NCBI RefSeq assembly: GCF_965221685.1
Contig: NZ_OZ244907.1
From: Palauibacter sp022826685
GTDB lineage: Bacteria; Gemmatimonadota; Gemmatimonadetes; Palauibacterales; Palauibacteraceae
Length of the DNA: 64,000 nucleotides
Direction: 5' to 3' (one strand)
How positions within the stretch are numbered: position 1 is the first letter of the stretch; each line of letters starts with the position of its first letter. The position numbers and the translations under genes are program-made. The notes below the pieces were generated by a model. That model was not told the DNA's origin. It was given only the letters and a program-made list of their open reading frames with translations, and made no database searches. This document shows positions 24,696 through 34,398 of the stretch, in pieces.

Positions 24696-25214
24696 CTATG
24701 AGCCGCCGTCGCCGTCGCCGCCGCCCGGGAGGCCGACGGTGGCGATGCACTCGATCTCCACGCGCGCGTCCAGCACGAGACCGCCCACCCCCAACGCGCT
24801 GCGCGCGGGCCGGTTGTTGGGGAAGAACTCCCGGTATGTCCGCGTCATGTCCTGGAAGTCGGCGATGTCGGCGAGGAAGACGGTGCACTTCACGACCTCG
24901 TCCAGCGAAGAGCCGTAGCGCTCCAGCGCGTCCCCGATGTTCCGCATCGTCTGCTCCGTCTCGGGGATGATCCCGCCCTCGACGAGTCCCTCGCCCGGCA
25001 CGGTGCCGAGCTTGCCGGACAGGTAGAGGACGTTCCCGACCCGGACGGCCTCGGAAAAGTTGGAGCCTCTGCCGAAGTACTCGACGGAGTGCATCATCTC
25101 GGACATCTGGGCGTGTTCCTGCGCCGCGAGCGGCGTCGCGGGCACGAGGGCCGTCCCGAGCGCCAGGGCCGCTCCCAACGTGAGAGTCGTTCCGGAAAGC
25201 TGTTTTCTTGTCAT
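24696..25214 (-). CDS. Exported RidA/YjgF-family protein
   Basis: The 172-aa product joins a signal peptide (LGAALALGTALVPATPLAAQ) to a complete RidA/YjgF/UK114 domain. Family features include GNVLYLSGKLGTVPG, ETEQTMRNIGDALERYGSSL, VKCTVFLADIADF and NRPARSALGVGGL; the last carries the arginine that binds the carboxylate of imine intermediates. Cytoplasmic RidA hydrolyses reactive enamines and imines; an exported form is less common and its substrate is unknown. AAGGAGGA stands just before the ATG. Downstream of asnS by 37 bases. Confidence 0.88.
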   Translation of the reverse strand: MTRKQLSGTTLTLGAALALGTALVPATPLAAQEHAQMSEMMHSVEYFGRGSNFSEAVRVGNVLYLSGKLGTVPGEGLVEGGIIPETEQTMRNIGDALERYGSSLDEVVKCTVFLADIADFQDMTRTYREFFPNNRPARSALGVGGLVLDARVEIECIATVGLPGGGDGDGGS

Positions 25215-25251
25215 CCGTCCTCCTTCCAGGGACCGCCGGGGGCCCTGCGAG

Positions 25252-26553
25252 TCATGGCGTGATTCGGGTCATCATGCGGGGGAACGCGATCGTCTCGCGC
25301 AGGTGATCGATCCCGCACATCCACGTCACCGTGCGCTCGACTCCCAGTCCGAACCCGCTGTGTGTGAAGGTCCCGTATTTTCGGAGATCCAGATACCAGT
25401 CGTAGGACGCCTCCGGGAGCCCTTCCTCGCGGATGCGCGCGAGGAGCTTGTCGTGGTCGTCCTCCCGCTGGCTGCCGCCGATGACCTCGCCGTATCCCTC
25501 GGGGGCGAGCATGTCGTTGCACTTCACGGTGCGGGGATCCTCCGGGTTTTCCTTCATGTAGAAGGCCTTGACCCCCTTCGGATAGTCGAACACGAAGAGC
25601 GGCTTGTCCCGGCCCTCGACGAGGAGCGTCTCCGCCGTGGCGCCGAGATCCGAACCCCATTCGATGTCGCTCCCCTTCGACTGCAGGAAGGCGACGGCGT
25701 CGGTATAGCTGATCCGGTCGAACGGAGGCTGGATGGCCTCGAGTTTGGAAATGTCGCGGCCCAGCGCCTCCAGCTGATCGCGCTGGTTGAAGAGGACGCG
25801 CTTCACGATCCAGCAGATGAAGCGCTCCTGGAGCGCCATGTTGCCGTCGGAGTCGATCCAGGGGGCTTCGGGTTCCACCATCCAGAACTCGGTCAGGTGC
25901 CGGCGCGTCTTCGACTTCTCGGCCCGGAAGGTAGGGCCGAAGCAGTACACCTTGCCGAGCGCCGCCGCGGCGGCCTCCACGTAAAGCTGCCCCGTCTGCG
26001 CGAGGTAAGCCGTGCCGAGATCGAAGTACTCGGTCTCGAAGAGGGTGCCCGCCGACTCGCCGATGGCGCCGGTGAGGATGGGGGTGTCGACGTGAACGAA
26101 CCCCTCGTGGTGGAGGAAGTCGTGGATCGCGCGGATGACTTCGTCCCGGATGCGCATGATCGCGATCTGCCGCGCGCTCCGCAGCCAGAGGTGGCGGTTC
26201 TCGAGGAGGAAATCGACGCCGTGCTCCTTGGGCTGGATCGGAAAGTCGGTCGACGGGCCCAGCACTTCGAAGTCCGACCCGGTGAGTTCGACGCCGGAGG
26301 GCGCGCGGGCATCGGAGCGCACGACCCCCGTCACGGCGACGCACGCCTCGTGCCCCACGGTGGTCAGCGGCTCCCACACCTCGGGCGGGACCTCGTTGCG
26401 CACGAAGACGCACTGGATCTCGTCCGTGCCGTCGCGGAGCACGAGAAAGGAGATCTTGCCGCTGGAGCGGAGGCGCCGGACCCAGCCGCGGAGACGGACT
26501 TCCTCCCCGATGCGGGCGGGCAATTCGCTTATGGTGACGGTGTGTTCAGACAT
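25252..26553 (-). CDS. asnS: Asparaginyl-tRNA synthetase
   Basis: This class IIb aminoacyl-tRNA synthetase (433 aa) charges tRNA-Asn. An N-terminal OB-fold anticodon-binding domain (VRLRGWVRRLRSSGKISFLV) precedes the catalytic core. Motif 2 is FRAEKSKTRRHLTEFWMVEP and motif 3 is GFGLGVERTVTW. Its length and the spacing of motifs favour AsnRS over AspRS. The ATG begins MSEHTVTISEL. It lies 65 bases downstream of recG. Confidence 0.95.
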   Translation of the reverse strand: MSEHTVTISELPARIGEEVRLRGWVRRLRSSGKISFLVLRDGTDEIQCVFVRNEVPPEVWEPLTTVGHEACVAVTGVVRSDARAPSGVELTGSDFEVLGPSTDFPIQPKEHGVDFLLENRHLWLRSARQIAIMRIRDEVIRAIHDFLHHEGFVHVDTPILTGAIGESAGTLFETEYFDLGTAYLAQTGQLYVEAAAAALGKVYCFGPTFRAEKSKTRRHLTEFWMVEPEAPWIDSDGNMALQERFICWIVKRVLFNQRDQLEALGRDISKLEAIQPPFDRISYTDAVAFLQSKGSDIEWGSDLGATAETLLVEGRDKPLFVFDYPKGVKAFYMKENPEDPRTVKCNDMLAPEGYGEVIGGSQREDDHDKLLARIREEGLPEASYDWYLDLRKYGTFTHSGFGLGVERTVTWMCGIDHLRETIAFPRMMTRITP

Positions 26554-26618
26554 GTGCGGCGACAAGTTGCGGCTCCCTTCGGGACGGGGCAAACGCAACT
26601 GCCGGGGTGCCGGCCGGG

Positions 26619-28748
26619 TCAGCCGACGTGGTAGAGGGCCTCCCGCTGGGCGTAGCGGAGATCGAGTTCGTGACGGAACCGGCGGTGCGCCGGCTTCGAG
26701 AGCCCGGGGTCCGCCTCCACGATGGCGCGGGCTCGCCGGCGCGCGGCCTCCAGCAGGTCGACGTCGCGGTCCAGTTGCGCGAACCGCAGGAGCACAGCTC
26801 CGTGCTGTTCCTTGCCGAAGAGGTCGCCCTGGCCGCGGATCCTGAGATCTTCCTCGGCGAGTTCGAAGCCGTCCGTCTTTTTCTCGAAGGCGACGAGCCT
26901 CTCCGATGGCGTCTCGGAGGCGTGGAAGACGATGCAGTAGGACTGCTCGGCACCCCGCCCGACGCGTCCCCGCAACTGGTGGAGCTGCGCGAGGCCGAAA
27001 CGCTCGGCGTCCTCGATGATCATCACGGTCGCGTTGGGGACGTCGATGCCCACCTCGATGACGGTGGTCGCGACGAGGAGGTTCGTGTCGCCCGCGAGGA
27101 AGCTCCGCATCGCGTCGTCCTTCTCCGCGGAGGAGAGGCGTCCGTGCAGCAGGCGCACGGCGGCGTCCGGGAATCGGGCCTGGAGTTGCTCGAACATGAC
27201 CGTGGCGGCGCGGGCCTCGAGGGCCTCGGACTCCTCGACGAGAGGGTAGATGACGTACGCCTGGCGGCCCGCCGCGAGCTGGTCTCCGAGGAAGTCGAAC
27301 GCGGCATCGCGGCTCTCGGGACCGCGCACGGCGGTCCGGATCGGCCGTCGACCGGGGGGGAGTTCGTCGATGATCGAGAGGTCGAGGTCGCCGTAGAGGA
27401 CGAGGGCGAGGCTGCGGGGGATCGGCGTCGCGGACATCACGAGGGCGTCGGGGGCCTCGCCGGTCTCCCGGAGCCGGCGGCGCTGCTCGACACCGAAGCG
27501 GTGCTGTTCGTCGATGACGACGAGCCCCGGGGACGCGAAGTCGACGCCTTCCTGGATCAGGGCGTGCGTCCCGACGACGAGACGGGCGTCGCCGGCCGCG
27601 ATCCGCTCCAGCGTTTCCCGCCGCGCCTTCCCGGTGATGGCGCCGGTCAGGAGTTCGGGCTCCACGCCGAGCGGCCCGAGCATCTTCACGAAGGTGCGCC
27701 GGTGCTGTTCCGCCAGCAGCTCCGTCGGGGCCATGATCGCCGCCTGCCGCCCCGCCTCGATTGCCTTGAGCATGGCGAGCGCGGCCACGACCGTCTTCCC
27801 GCTCCCGACATCCCCCTGCAGCAAGCGGTTCATCGGCGCGGGCCGGGCCATGTCGGCCTCGATCTCGGACCAGGCGCGACGCTGGGCCGCCGTGAGCTCG
27901 AAGGGGAGGGCCTCCAGGAGCGCGCCGGTGAGCGTGGCCGGAGCGTCGAAGGCGATGCCGCGGACCTCGTGGCGAAGGCGCGCCCTTGCCCGGGCGTGGA
28001 GAAGCTGGAGAAAGAAGAGTTCCTCGAAGGCGAGGCGTCGCTGGCAGCGCCCGACCTGGGCGACGGCGGACGGGCCGTGCAGCGTGCGAAGGGCCTCCGC
28101 GAGCGGGGGGAGGGAGAGTTCTTCGAGCCAGCCGCCCGGAATCGGGTCGTCGTCCCCGAGGTCGGAGAGGAGACGGGAGAGGTTCAGTTCGATGACGGCG
28201 CGGATCTGCCGGTGCGTGAGCCCCTCCGTGGCGGGATAGACGGGAAACACCCGCCCCGCGGCGGGACGCTCCCCGGAGTCCGCGGCTCGCTCGGCGGATC
28301 CGTCTCCGGAGGCGCCTCTCTCGTCGGAGGCGCGGGCCAGCACGGTGTGTTCTCGCGGCTGGAGTTGCTTGCCGTGGTAGAAGCGCACGGGTCCGGCGGC
28401 GAGCAGCAGGTCGCCCTTGTCGATCGTGCGGTCGAGCCACGGGCGTCCCGGCCAGGCGCACTCGATGTGGCCGCTCGCGTCCCGGAGCACGGCCCGGAAG
28501 ACGCGCAGCCGACGCCGCGTGGGGATGACGCCCTTCGAGACCACGCGCCCGATGACCGTCGCATCCTGACCGACCTTCAACTCGGAGATCGCGTCGACCG
28601 TGGTCGCGTCCTCGTACCGGTACGGAAGGTGGTAGAGCAGGTCCTGCCCCGTGTGCACGTCGAGCTTCGCGAAGCGCTCCGCCCGCCGGGGGCCCACGCC
28701 CTTCAGGTACTGCACGGATCCCCGCAGGATGGAGCGCCCGGCCGTCAC
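26619..28748 (-). CDS. recG: ATP-dependent DNA helicase RecG
   Basis: RecG remodels stalled replication forks and branch-migrates Holliday junctions. The 709-aa protein has the N-terminal wedge/OB domain (YLKGVGPRRAERFAKL, LLYHLPYRYED) and the superfamily 2 helicase core: LLQGDVGSGKT, MAPTELLAEQH, VIDEQHRFG, SATPIPRSLAL and QLRGRVGRG. A C-terminal RecG motif, DLRIRGQGDLFG, completes it. It also carries an extra Ala/Gly-rich insert around residues 150-180. The GTG start lies 4 bases beyond the ftsY stop. Confidence 0.95.
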   Translation of the reverse strand: MTAGRSILRGSVQYLKGVGPRRAERFAKLDVHTGQDLLYHLPYRYEDATTVDAISELKVGQDATVIGRVVSKGVIPTRRRLRVFRAVLRDASGHIECAWPGRPWLDRTIDKGDLLLAAGPVRFYHGKQLQPREHTVLARASDERGASGDGSAERAADSGERPAAGRVFPVYPATEGLTHRQIRAVIELNLSRLLSDLGDDDPIPGGWLEELSLPPLAEALRTLHGPSAVAQVGRCQRRLAFEELFFLQLLHARARARLRHEVRGIAFDAPATLTGALLEALPFELTAAQRRAWSEIEADMARPAPMNRLLQGDVGSGKTVVAALAMLKAIEAGRQAAIMAPTELLAEQHRRTFVKMLGPLGVEPELLTGAITGKARRETLERIAAGDARLVVGTHALIQEGVDFASPGLVVIDEQHRFGVEQRRRLRETGEAPDALVMSATPIPRSLALVLYGDLDLSIIDELPPGRRPIRTAVRGPESRDAAFDFLGDQLAAGRQAYVIYPLVEESEALEARAATVMFEQLQARFPDAAVRLLHGRLSSAEKDDAMRSFLAGDTNLLVATTVIEVGIDVPNATVMIIEDAERFGLAQLHQLRGRVGRGAEQSYCIVFHASETPSERLVAFEKKTDGFELAEEDLRIRGQGDLFGKEQHGAVLLRFAQLDRDVDLLEAARRRARAIVEADPGLSKPAHRRFRHELDLRYAQREALYHVG

Positions 28749-28752
28749 GCGA

Positions 28753-29694
28753 TCACGGCTCCGGTGCGAGGATCTTGTCGAGATATCGGTCGGGCGAGAA
28801 CTCCTCGAGGTCCTCCGGGGACTCGCCGACGCCGAGGAAGCGGACCGGGACGGAGAGTTCGCGCACGACGGAGACGACGGTGCCGGCGCGCGCCGTGCTG
28901 TCAAACTTCGCGAGCACGAGGCCGGTGAGGTCGAGCGACGCCCCGAACTGTCGCGCCTGGTTCATCACGTTCTGTCCGGAGGTGGCGTCGACGACCAGCA
29001 GCCGCTCGTACGGCGCGCCCTCGACCTGTCGGCCGAGCACTCGGTCGATCTTGACCAGTTCACGCATCAGGTCGTCCTGCGTGTGGAGCCGGCCGGCCGT
29101 GTCGACCAGCACCCAGGCGGCATCCCGTGCGCGCGCCGCCGCCACCGCGTCAAACGCCACGGAGGCCGGGTCCGCTCCGGGCGTTCCCCCGACGAAATCG
29201 GTCTGCAACCGTTCCGCCCACGCCCGGAGCTGCTCCTGCGCCCCCGCCCGGAACGTGTCCGCCGCGGCGAGCAGCACGCGGCCTCCCCCGGCCTGCAGGC
29301 GCGCGGCAAGCTTCGCCGCGGTCGTCGTCTTCCCCACGCCGTTCACGCCCACGAGAAGGAGGACCCCCGGCGCCCCGCCGCGCGGCGGCGAGGCGGAGGC
29401 CAGCCCGCCGGCGGGCGGCTCGGCGGCGGCCAGCGTCTCGGCGAGCCGCGCCCTCAGCGTATCGCGCAGATCGCCCTCCGTCGCGATCGCGCCGCGGCTC
29501 GCCGCCCGCTCGAGCGCTTCGACGAGTTCAAGCGTGATGTCGACCCCGAAGTCCGCTTCAAGCAGGACTTCCTCCAGGCGCTCGATGGCGGCGCCGTCGA
29601 GCCCGCCGTCGACGAGCGTGTTCACGTCCGTGAGCGCGAAGTCGACGATCCGCCGCCACAGGCCTCGTTTCGGGCGGCGCAGAGTTCCGGTCAC
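28753..29694 (-). CDS. ftsY: Signal recognition particle receptor FtsY
   Basis: FtsY is the SRP receptor GTPase that delivers ribosomes to the translocon. The N-terminal helical domain starts at RRPKRGLWRRIVDFALTD. The NG domain carries LLVGVNGVGKTTTAAKLA, AADTFRAGAQEQL, LVDTAGRLHTQDDLM, LVLAKFDSTARAG and FLGVGESPEDLEEF. At 313 aa it lacks the long acidic A domain of E. coli FtsY. The GTG start overlaps the stop of the VWA gene (GTGA). Confidence 0.95.
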   Translation of the reverse strand: MTGTLRRPKRGLWRRIVDFALTDVNTLVDGGLDGAAIERLEEVLLEADFGVDITLELVEALERAASRGAIATEGDLRDTLRARLAETLAAAEPPAGGLASASPPRGGAPGVLLLVGVNGVGKTTTAAKLAARLQAGGGRVLLAAADTFRAGAQEQLRAWAERLQTDFVGGTPGADPASVAFDAVAAARARDAAWVLVDTAGRLHTQDDLMRELVKIDRVLGRQVEGAPYERLLVVDATSGQNVMNQARQFGASLDLTGLVLAKFDSTARAGTVVSVVRELSVPVRFLGVGESPEDLEEFSPDRYLDKILAPEP

Positions 29695-31646
29695 CGGAGT
29701 CCGATCCGGTGCCGCCACACCCACTCCCCGCACAGGAGCAGGACGGCGAGGAGGAACGGCCACACGGGCCGGGGGGACCGGACTTCGACCGGCGCCCGGG
29801 GAGAGGGCTGCGCACCGATGGCGAGCGGTTCCGATGGGGGCCCGGGGAGAAACTCGCGGGGATCGGGCTCGACGTCGACCGGTCGGCCGAGTTCGACGGA
29901 CCCGTCGGGGCCGGTCGCCGTCAGGAGCGCCTCGTAGCGACCGGGCGGGAGGCCGGGACCGACGATCTCGGCGGGGGGATCCGCCATGGATTCGCTCCAC
30001 ACCTCCGCGCCCGTCTCATCGAGCAGCCGGATCGTGAGGTCCGCAGATCCGGGGCGGATGCGCCACACCTGCGGCTCGCCGGGGGCCGGCGTCCGCACGA
30101 GCGAGGCCAGCCGGGGCGTCGCGTCCTCGACGAGCCAGCCGACGATGCCGCTGAACACGCCCTCGTAGACCCGGCGCGGCTCATCCCCCCGCAGCGACCA
30201 GCGCCACCAGTCGGCGGCCGCGGAGAGCGCCCACCGGCGCGTCCCGTCTTCGCCGGCCGTGAGGAGCGGCCTTCCCTCTCCGCGCCGGTTCCGGCTCGCG
30301 TTGATCACCGACCATCTCCCTGCGGGCTCCACGGCGTAGAGTTCGCGGACCGGAGGCAGGAGATCCAGATCGGCCTCGGCGAGGAGCGCCGCCGAAGGGC
30401 TCGCGGGCACCGGCCCGGCGGGATACCACTCCCCGGGCAGGGGACCCGTCACGCGCGCCCCCACTCCCGGCACCTCACCCGGCCCCCCCGTGAAGAAGAG
30501 CGTTCGCGCATGAGCCCGCAGCGCGCCGGCCAGCCACGGCGGCAGATCCTCCGGCGAGGCCTGGACGGCAAGCAGCCGGGCGCCCTGTGCCGCTTCGCGT
30601 ACCCGGGATGCCTCGACGATGCGGGGGCTGGCGCCCATCTCGAGAAAACGGCCATCCGCAAGGCGCAGGTAGCCGCGCGCTCCCCCCAGGACGAGCCGGT
30701 CGAGGGCGGGGACGAGAAAACGCGCCTCCCAGTCGGGGGCCAGCGACACGAGCACGGCCCCGGCGGAGGACTCCGAGACTTCGATCCACGCGCCCGTCCG
30801 GCCGGAGACGCCGAAGGGATCCGGCGGATCGACGAGCACGGCTTCATAGCGCCGCCAGGCGGACTCGGCGCCTTCGTCCCGCGGCACGAAGGTGATCTGG
30901 GCACGACCCGTCCGCCCGGCAGCCGGGCGGGACGCACGCACGGCTGCAACGACCGTGCCGTCGCGCTCGAGCTGGAAGCTCACGCTGTCGGGCAGCCCGC
31001 CCTCGCCGCCGGATCCCCCGCCGGCGTGAAACTCGAGCGTGGCGCGGACGGTATCGCCGGCTCGGGCGCGCTCCGGCGTTTGCAGCGCCGCGAGCGCCAC
31101 CCGGGGCTCGATCGCGGCGACCCGGAGTTCACGTACCCCGAGGCCCAGCCCCGTGGCCGTCTCGCGAGCGGCGTCACGATCCGTCAACTCGCCATCGGTG
31201 AGCACCCACACGCTGTCGGCTCCGCCCAGGCGCGCCGCCTGCAGGGCCGGCTCGAGCCGGCTCGCGTCGTGCGTCGCTCCGAGCGCGTCCAGCGAATCGA
31301 GCCGGGCGGGGACGGGGCGGTCTCCGAACAGATAGACCCGGTCCGGCGCGAGTTCGGGAAGAAGGGCCAGCGCCGAGTCGAGCCGCGTCGCCCCGCCGGG
31401 TTCTCCGGCGCGGACCGGGAGCGTCATGCTGCGCGAGATGTCGAGAAGCACGACGCGTTCGGGCATGCCCACACCGCTGCCGCGCAAGGCGGGCAGGGCG
31501 AGCGCGCCCAGAATCAGGAAGACGGCCACCGCCCGGACGGCGGCCGGACCGGTGCGGCCCGCGACACGTTCCTCGCGCGTGCCATAGGCCCAGCCGGCGA
31601 GTGCGACTGCGCCAAGCGCGACGAGAAGCCAGAGGCCGGGGCTCAA
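29691..31646 (-). CDS. VWA-like membrane protein
   Basis: A 651-aa membrane-anchored protein with two N-terminal membrane helices (about 3-21 and 36-54) and one near the C-terminus (VWPFLLAVLLLCGEWVW). Between them is a von Willebrand A-like domain with a MIDAS-type DISRS at 69-73 and VWVLTDGELTDRDA. A large periplasmic region of beta-sandwich and glutamine amidotransferase-like character follows. The layout recalls BatA-like or DUF4159-linked proteins, but I cannot name the family. The TTG start overlaps the M23 peptidase stop (TTGA). Location between a wall peptidase and ftsY suggests an envelope role. Confidence 0.75.
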   Translation of the reverse strand: MSPGLWLLVALGAVALAGWAYGTREERVAGRTGPAAVRAVAVFLILGALALPALRGSGVGMPERVVLLDISRSMTLPVRAGEPGGATRLDSALALLPELAPDRVYLFGDRPVPARLDSLDALGATHDASRLEPALQAARLGGADSVWVLTDGELTDRDAARETATGLGLGVRELRVAAIEPRVALAALQTPERARAGDTVRATLEFHAGGGSGGEGGLPDSVSFQLERDGTVVAAVRASRPAAGRTGRAQITFVPRDEGAESAWRRYEAVLVDPPDPFGVSGRTGAWIEVSESSAGAVLVSLAPDWEARFLVPALDRLVLGGARGYLRLADGRFLEMGASPRIVEASRVREAAQGARLLAVQASPEDLPPWLAGALRAHARTLFFTGGPGEVPGVGARVTGPLPGEWYPAGPVPASPSAALLAEADLDLLPPVRELYAVEPAGRWSVINASRNRRGEGRPLLTAGEDGTRRWALSAAADWWRWSLRGDEPRRVYEGVFSGIVGWLVEDATPRLASLVRTPAPGEPQVWRIRPGSADLTIRLLDETGAEVWSESMADPPAEIVGPGLPPGRYEALLTATGPDGSVELGRPVDVEPDPREFLPGPPSEPLAIGAQPSPRAPVEVRSPRPVWPFLLAVLLLCGEWVWRHRIGLR

Positions 31647-32926
31647 TCCTGTGTGCGGCGAGCGCGCTGCGTGGGATGGATGGGCATCGGAAGGCTCCGC
31701 AACCGCGCGAGCACGGCGTGCTGAACCGCCTCGAACTGCTCGCGCAGTTCAGTGGGGACCGGCTCGGCCCCCGGCAACTGCAGACGGGCCGGGTTCACCT
31801 GCGCGCCGTTCCGGAGAAACTCGTAGTGAAGATGAGGCGCGGTCGCGAGACCGGTGTCGCCCACATATCCGATGACCTGCCCTTGTTCCACCTGGGTCCC
31901 GGTCGAGACGCCGCGCGCGACGTTGGCCAGGTGCGCGTATCGGGTGCGGATGTTGTTGGCGTGACGAATCTCGACGGCGTTCCCGTAGTTGCCCCACCAC
32001 CCCGCCCGCGTCACGCGTCCCGCTCCCGTCGCGCGCACGGCCGTGCCTCTCGCCGCCCCGTAATCGACGCCGAGATGTGGTCGGGTGCGCCGGAGCACCG
32101 GGTGGAAGCGCCTGAGGTTGAAGCCGCTCGTCACACGGACGATGTCCAGGGGCGCGAGCAGAAACTGGCCCCGGAGAGCTTCGCCCGCTTCGTCGTAGTA
32201 CTCCACACGCTCGGCCGCGGCATGCTCGAATCGCACGCCCGTGAGAACCCGCCGGTCGTTCCGGAAGTCCGCGGCGAGCACCGTGGCGTCGCGCACGGAC
32301 CCGTCCGGCCGAACCTCGCGCTCGATGAGAAGCCGGTAGGCGTCATTCCGCCGCAGGTCCCGCCAGAAGTCGATCTGCCAGGCGAAGACCTGCGAGATCC
32401 GGTACGCCACGTCGAAGCGTTCCCCGTCGCCGAGCGCCTCCACGTCACCCGACATCTCGGCGTCGAACAGGTTCGACTGGATGAGACCCGCGAGGAGAAG
32501 CGTGTCTCGCACGACCTGCACTGAGTCGAGCCGGGCCGACCACAACGGCACGGTTCCGTCCCCGGACCACAGGTGGAGGATGCGGTCGGGGTCGAGGTGG
32601 ACCCGGATGCGCGCCGGAGACTCGCCGGGTCTGCGCACGAAGTGAATCGCGACGCCGGGCCGCAGCCGGCGTGGACTCTCGAATTCGCCCATCGCCTCCG
32701 CGATCGCGTGCGTCGCGGCGGGGCTCAGGCCATGGTCCTCGAACACATCGCCCAGCGTCTCGCCCCGCTGCAGACGATGCACCAGGGTGACCGGCGCAGG
32801 GGGCGTCGGCACTTCGACGACCTTGACGGCCTCCGTCCGCCCGGCCCCGGAGCCAAACGCGGCCCAACCGAGGAGCAGGGCCCCCGAGAGGGCGAATCCA
32901 ACCGCAGCAGCAAGTCTTGTTCTCAA
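31643..32926 (-). CDS. M23-family murein peptidase (MepM/NlpD-like)
   Basis: A 427-aa envelope protein. An N-terminal signal or anchor segment (AAAVGFALSGALLLGWAAF) is followed by a LysM/OapA-like region (LVHRLQRGETLGDVFEDHGL). A middle domain precedes a C-terminal M23 zinc peptidase. The zinc-binding motifs are complete: RPHLGVDYGA (HxxxD) and APHLHYEF (HxH). It should cleave peptidoglycan cross-links or regulate amidases at the septum. It lies 6 bases after ftsZ, consistent with a division-linked role. The start codon is TTG with a weak binding site. Confidence 0.9.
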   Translation of the reverse strand: MRTRLAAAVGFALSGALLLGWAAFGSGAGRTEAVKVVEVPTPPAPVTLVHRLQRGETLGDVFEDHGLSPAATHAIAEAMGEFESPRRLRPGVAIHFVRRPGESPARIRVHLDPDRILHLWSGDGTVPLWSARLDSVQVVRDTLLLAGLIQSNLFDAEMSGDVEALGDGERFDVAYRISQVFAWQIDFWRDLRRNDAYRLLIEREVRPDGSVRDATVLAADFRNDRRVLTGVRFEHAAAERVEYYDEAGEALRGQFLLAPLDIVRVTSGFNLRRFHPVLRRTRPHLGVDYGAARGTAVRATGAGRVTRAGWWGNYGNAVEIRHANNIRTRYAHLANVARGVSTGTQVEQGQVIGYVGDTGLATAPHLHYEFLRNGAQVNPARLQLPGAEPVPTELREQFEAVQHAVLARLRSLPMPIHPTQRARRTQD

Positions 32927-32932
32927 GCGCGC

Positions 32933-34381
32933 TCAGTCCATCTGTCGCCGAATAAACGTCGGGATCTCGAGATCCTCGAATTCGACGCGGGTATCGGTCC
33001 ACGACTCGCGGTCCGCCACTTCGGGCTCCACCTCGGCCGACACTTCCTCCGCCGGATCCGCTGCGGCCGGTTCGGCTTCGTACCCCGTGCCTTCGGGCAT
33101 CGATCCCTCCGACACCGGCGCCTCAAGCGCGGGCTCCGGTTCCGGCTCGGACTCGGTCGCGGTGTCGATCACCGACTCGAACACGGGCTCGGCCGCCGGC
33201 GCCTCGGCCGCGAGCGCCTCGAACGCGATGCCCGCCTGCTTCACCTCCACGGGGGCTTCGACGGGTTCGGACTCCGGCTGCGTCGGCGGCGCCGAGCGAT
33301 CGTCGAACACACTCGGACGCTCGTACTTCGAGCCGATGACCACCGGGGTCGCGGGAGACAGCGGCGACGGCTTGCGCGCGGGGATCACCCGTTCCGCCAC
33401 CGGCGCCGGCTCGTCCTCCTCCATATCTCCGAAGCCCGTCGCAATCACCGTCACGCGGAGCTTGCCCTCGAGCTGGGGATCGTGCACGACTCCGAAGATC
33501 ATCTCGCCCTCGTCGCCCGCAGCCTCCTGAATGATCGAATTGATCGTCGTGACCTCATCGATCGTCAGGTCGGGACCGCCGCTGATGTTGATGAGGACGC
33601 CCGTGGCACCGTTGATGGATACGTTGTCGAGGAGGGGTGAGTAAATGGCCTGCTGCGCCGCCTCCACCGCGCGATCCTCGCCCGTCGCCGTGCCGGTTCC
33701 CATGAGGGCGGCCCCGCGGTTCGACATCACCGTACGGACGTCCGCGAAGTCCACGTTCACCTCGCCGGTCACGGAGATCAGGTCGGAGATCCCCTGAGTC
33801 GCCTGCAGGAGTACCTCGTCCGCCTTCTTGAGCGCCTGGCGGAAGGTCATCTCCTTTCCTACGACGGCGAGCAGCCGCTCGTTCGGCACGACGATCATCG
33901 TGTCCACCGCGCGCCGGAGCTCCCGCAGCCCGATCTCGGCGTGCCGCATCCTCTTCTTGCCCTCGAAGTGGAAGGGGCGGGTCACGATCGCGATGCACAG
34001 CGACCCCATTTCCCGCGCCATGCCGCCGATGATCGGGGCCGCGCCCGTGCCCGTGCCTCCACCCATCCCCGCCGTGACGAAGACGAGATCCGCACCCGCG
34101 ATCACCGATCGTATCTCTTCGGAACTCTCGGAAATCGCCTGCCGCCCGATCTCGGGACGGGCGCCGGCCCCCAGGCCTCGCGTGAGTTCCTTGCCGATCT
34201 GGACTCTGAGGTGGGCGCCGGATTCCTTCAGCGCCTGGGCATCGGTGTTGACCGCGATGAACTCCACGCCATCGAGTTCCTCGTCGATCATGCGGTTGAC
34301 GGCATTGCCGCCGGCGCCACCCACGCCGACGACCTTCATTTTTGCGTTACGCACGCCGTTTTCGTCGAACGCGAAGACCAT
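32933..34381 (-). CDS. ftsZ: Cell division GTPase FtsZ
   Basis: The tubulin homologue that forms the Z ring. The GTP-binding signature GGGTGTG is at residues 107-113, KVVGVGGAGGNAVNRM is near the start, and the T7 loop is within EVNVDFADVR. A long acidic, Pro/Ala-rich linker of about 130 residues separates the core from the C-terminal peptide LEIPTFIRRQMD, which binds FtsA and other tethers. The ATG has a strong GGGAGGGAGGGGAG upstream. The length of 482 aa is long because of the linker. Confidence 0.97.
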   Translation of the reverse strand: MVFAFDENGVRNAKMKVVGVGGAGGNAVNRMIDEELDGVEFIAVNTDAQALKESGAHLRVQIGKELTRGLGAGARPEIGRQAISESSEEIRSVIAGADLVFVTAGMGGGTGTGAAPIIGGMAREMGSLCIAIVTRPFHFEGKKRMRHAEIGLRELRRAVDTMIVVPNERLLAVVGKEMTFRQALKKADEVLLQATQGISDLISVTGEVNVDFADVRTVMSNRGAALMGTGTATGEDRAVEAAQQAIYSPLLDNVSINGATGVLINISGGPDLTIDEVTTINSIIQEAAGDEGEMIFGVVHDPQLEGKLRVTVIATGFGDMEEDEPAPVAERVIPARKPSPLSPATPVVIGSKYERPSVFDDRSAPPTQPESEPVEAPVEVKQAGIAFEALAAEAPAAEPVFESVIDTATESEPEPEPALEAPVSEGSMPEGTGYEAEPAAADPAEEVSAEVEPEVADRESWTDTRVEFEDLEIPTFIRRQMD

Positions 34382-34398
34382 ATCTCCCCTCCCTCCCA

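Noticed and set aside
25060..26634. A plus-strand frame of 524 codons opposite asnS and the RidA-like gene
   Set aside because: Shadow of two well-supported genes, without a binding site or domain.
25252..28461. A 1069-codon frame fusing about 635 residues to AsnRS
   Set aside because: The extension lies wholly over recG in another frame. AsnRS is complete from the ATG at 26553.
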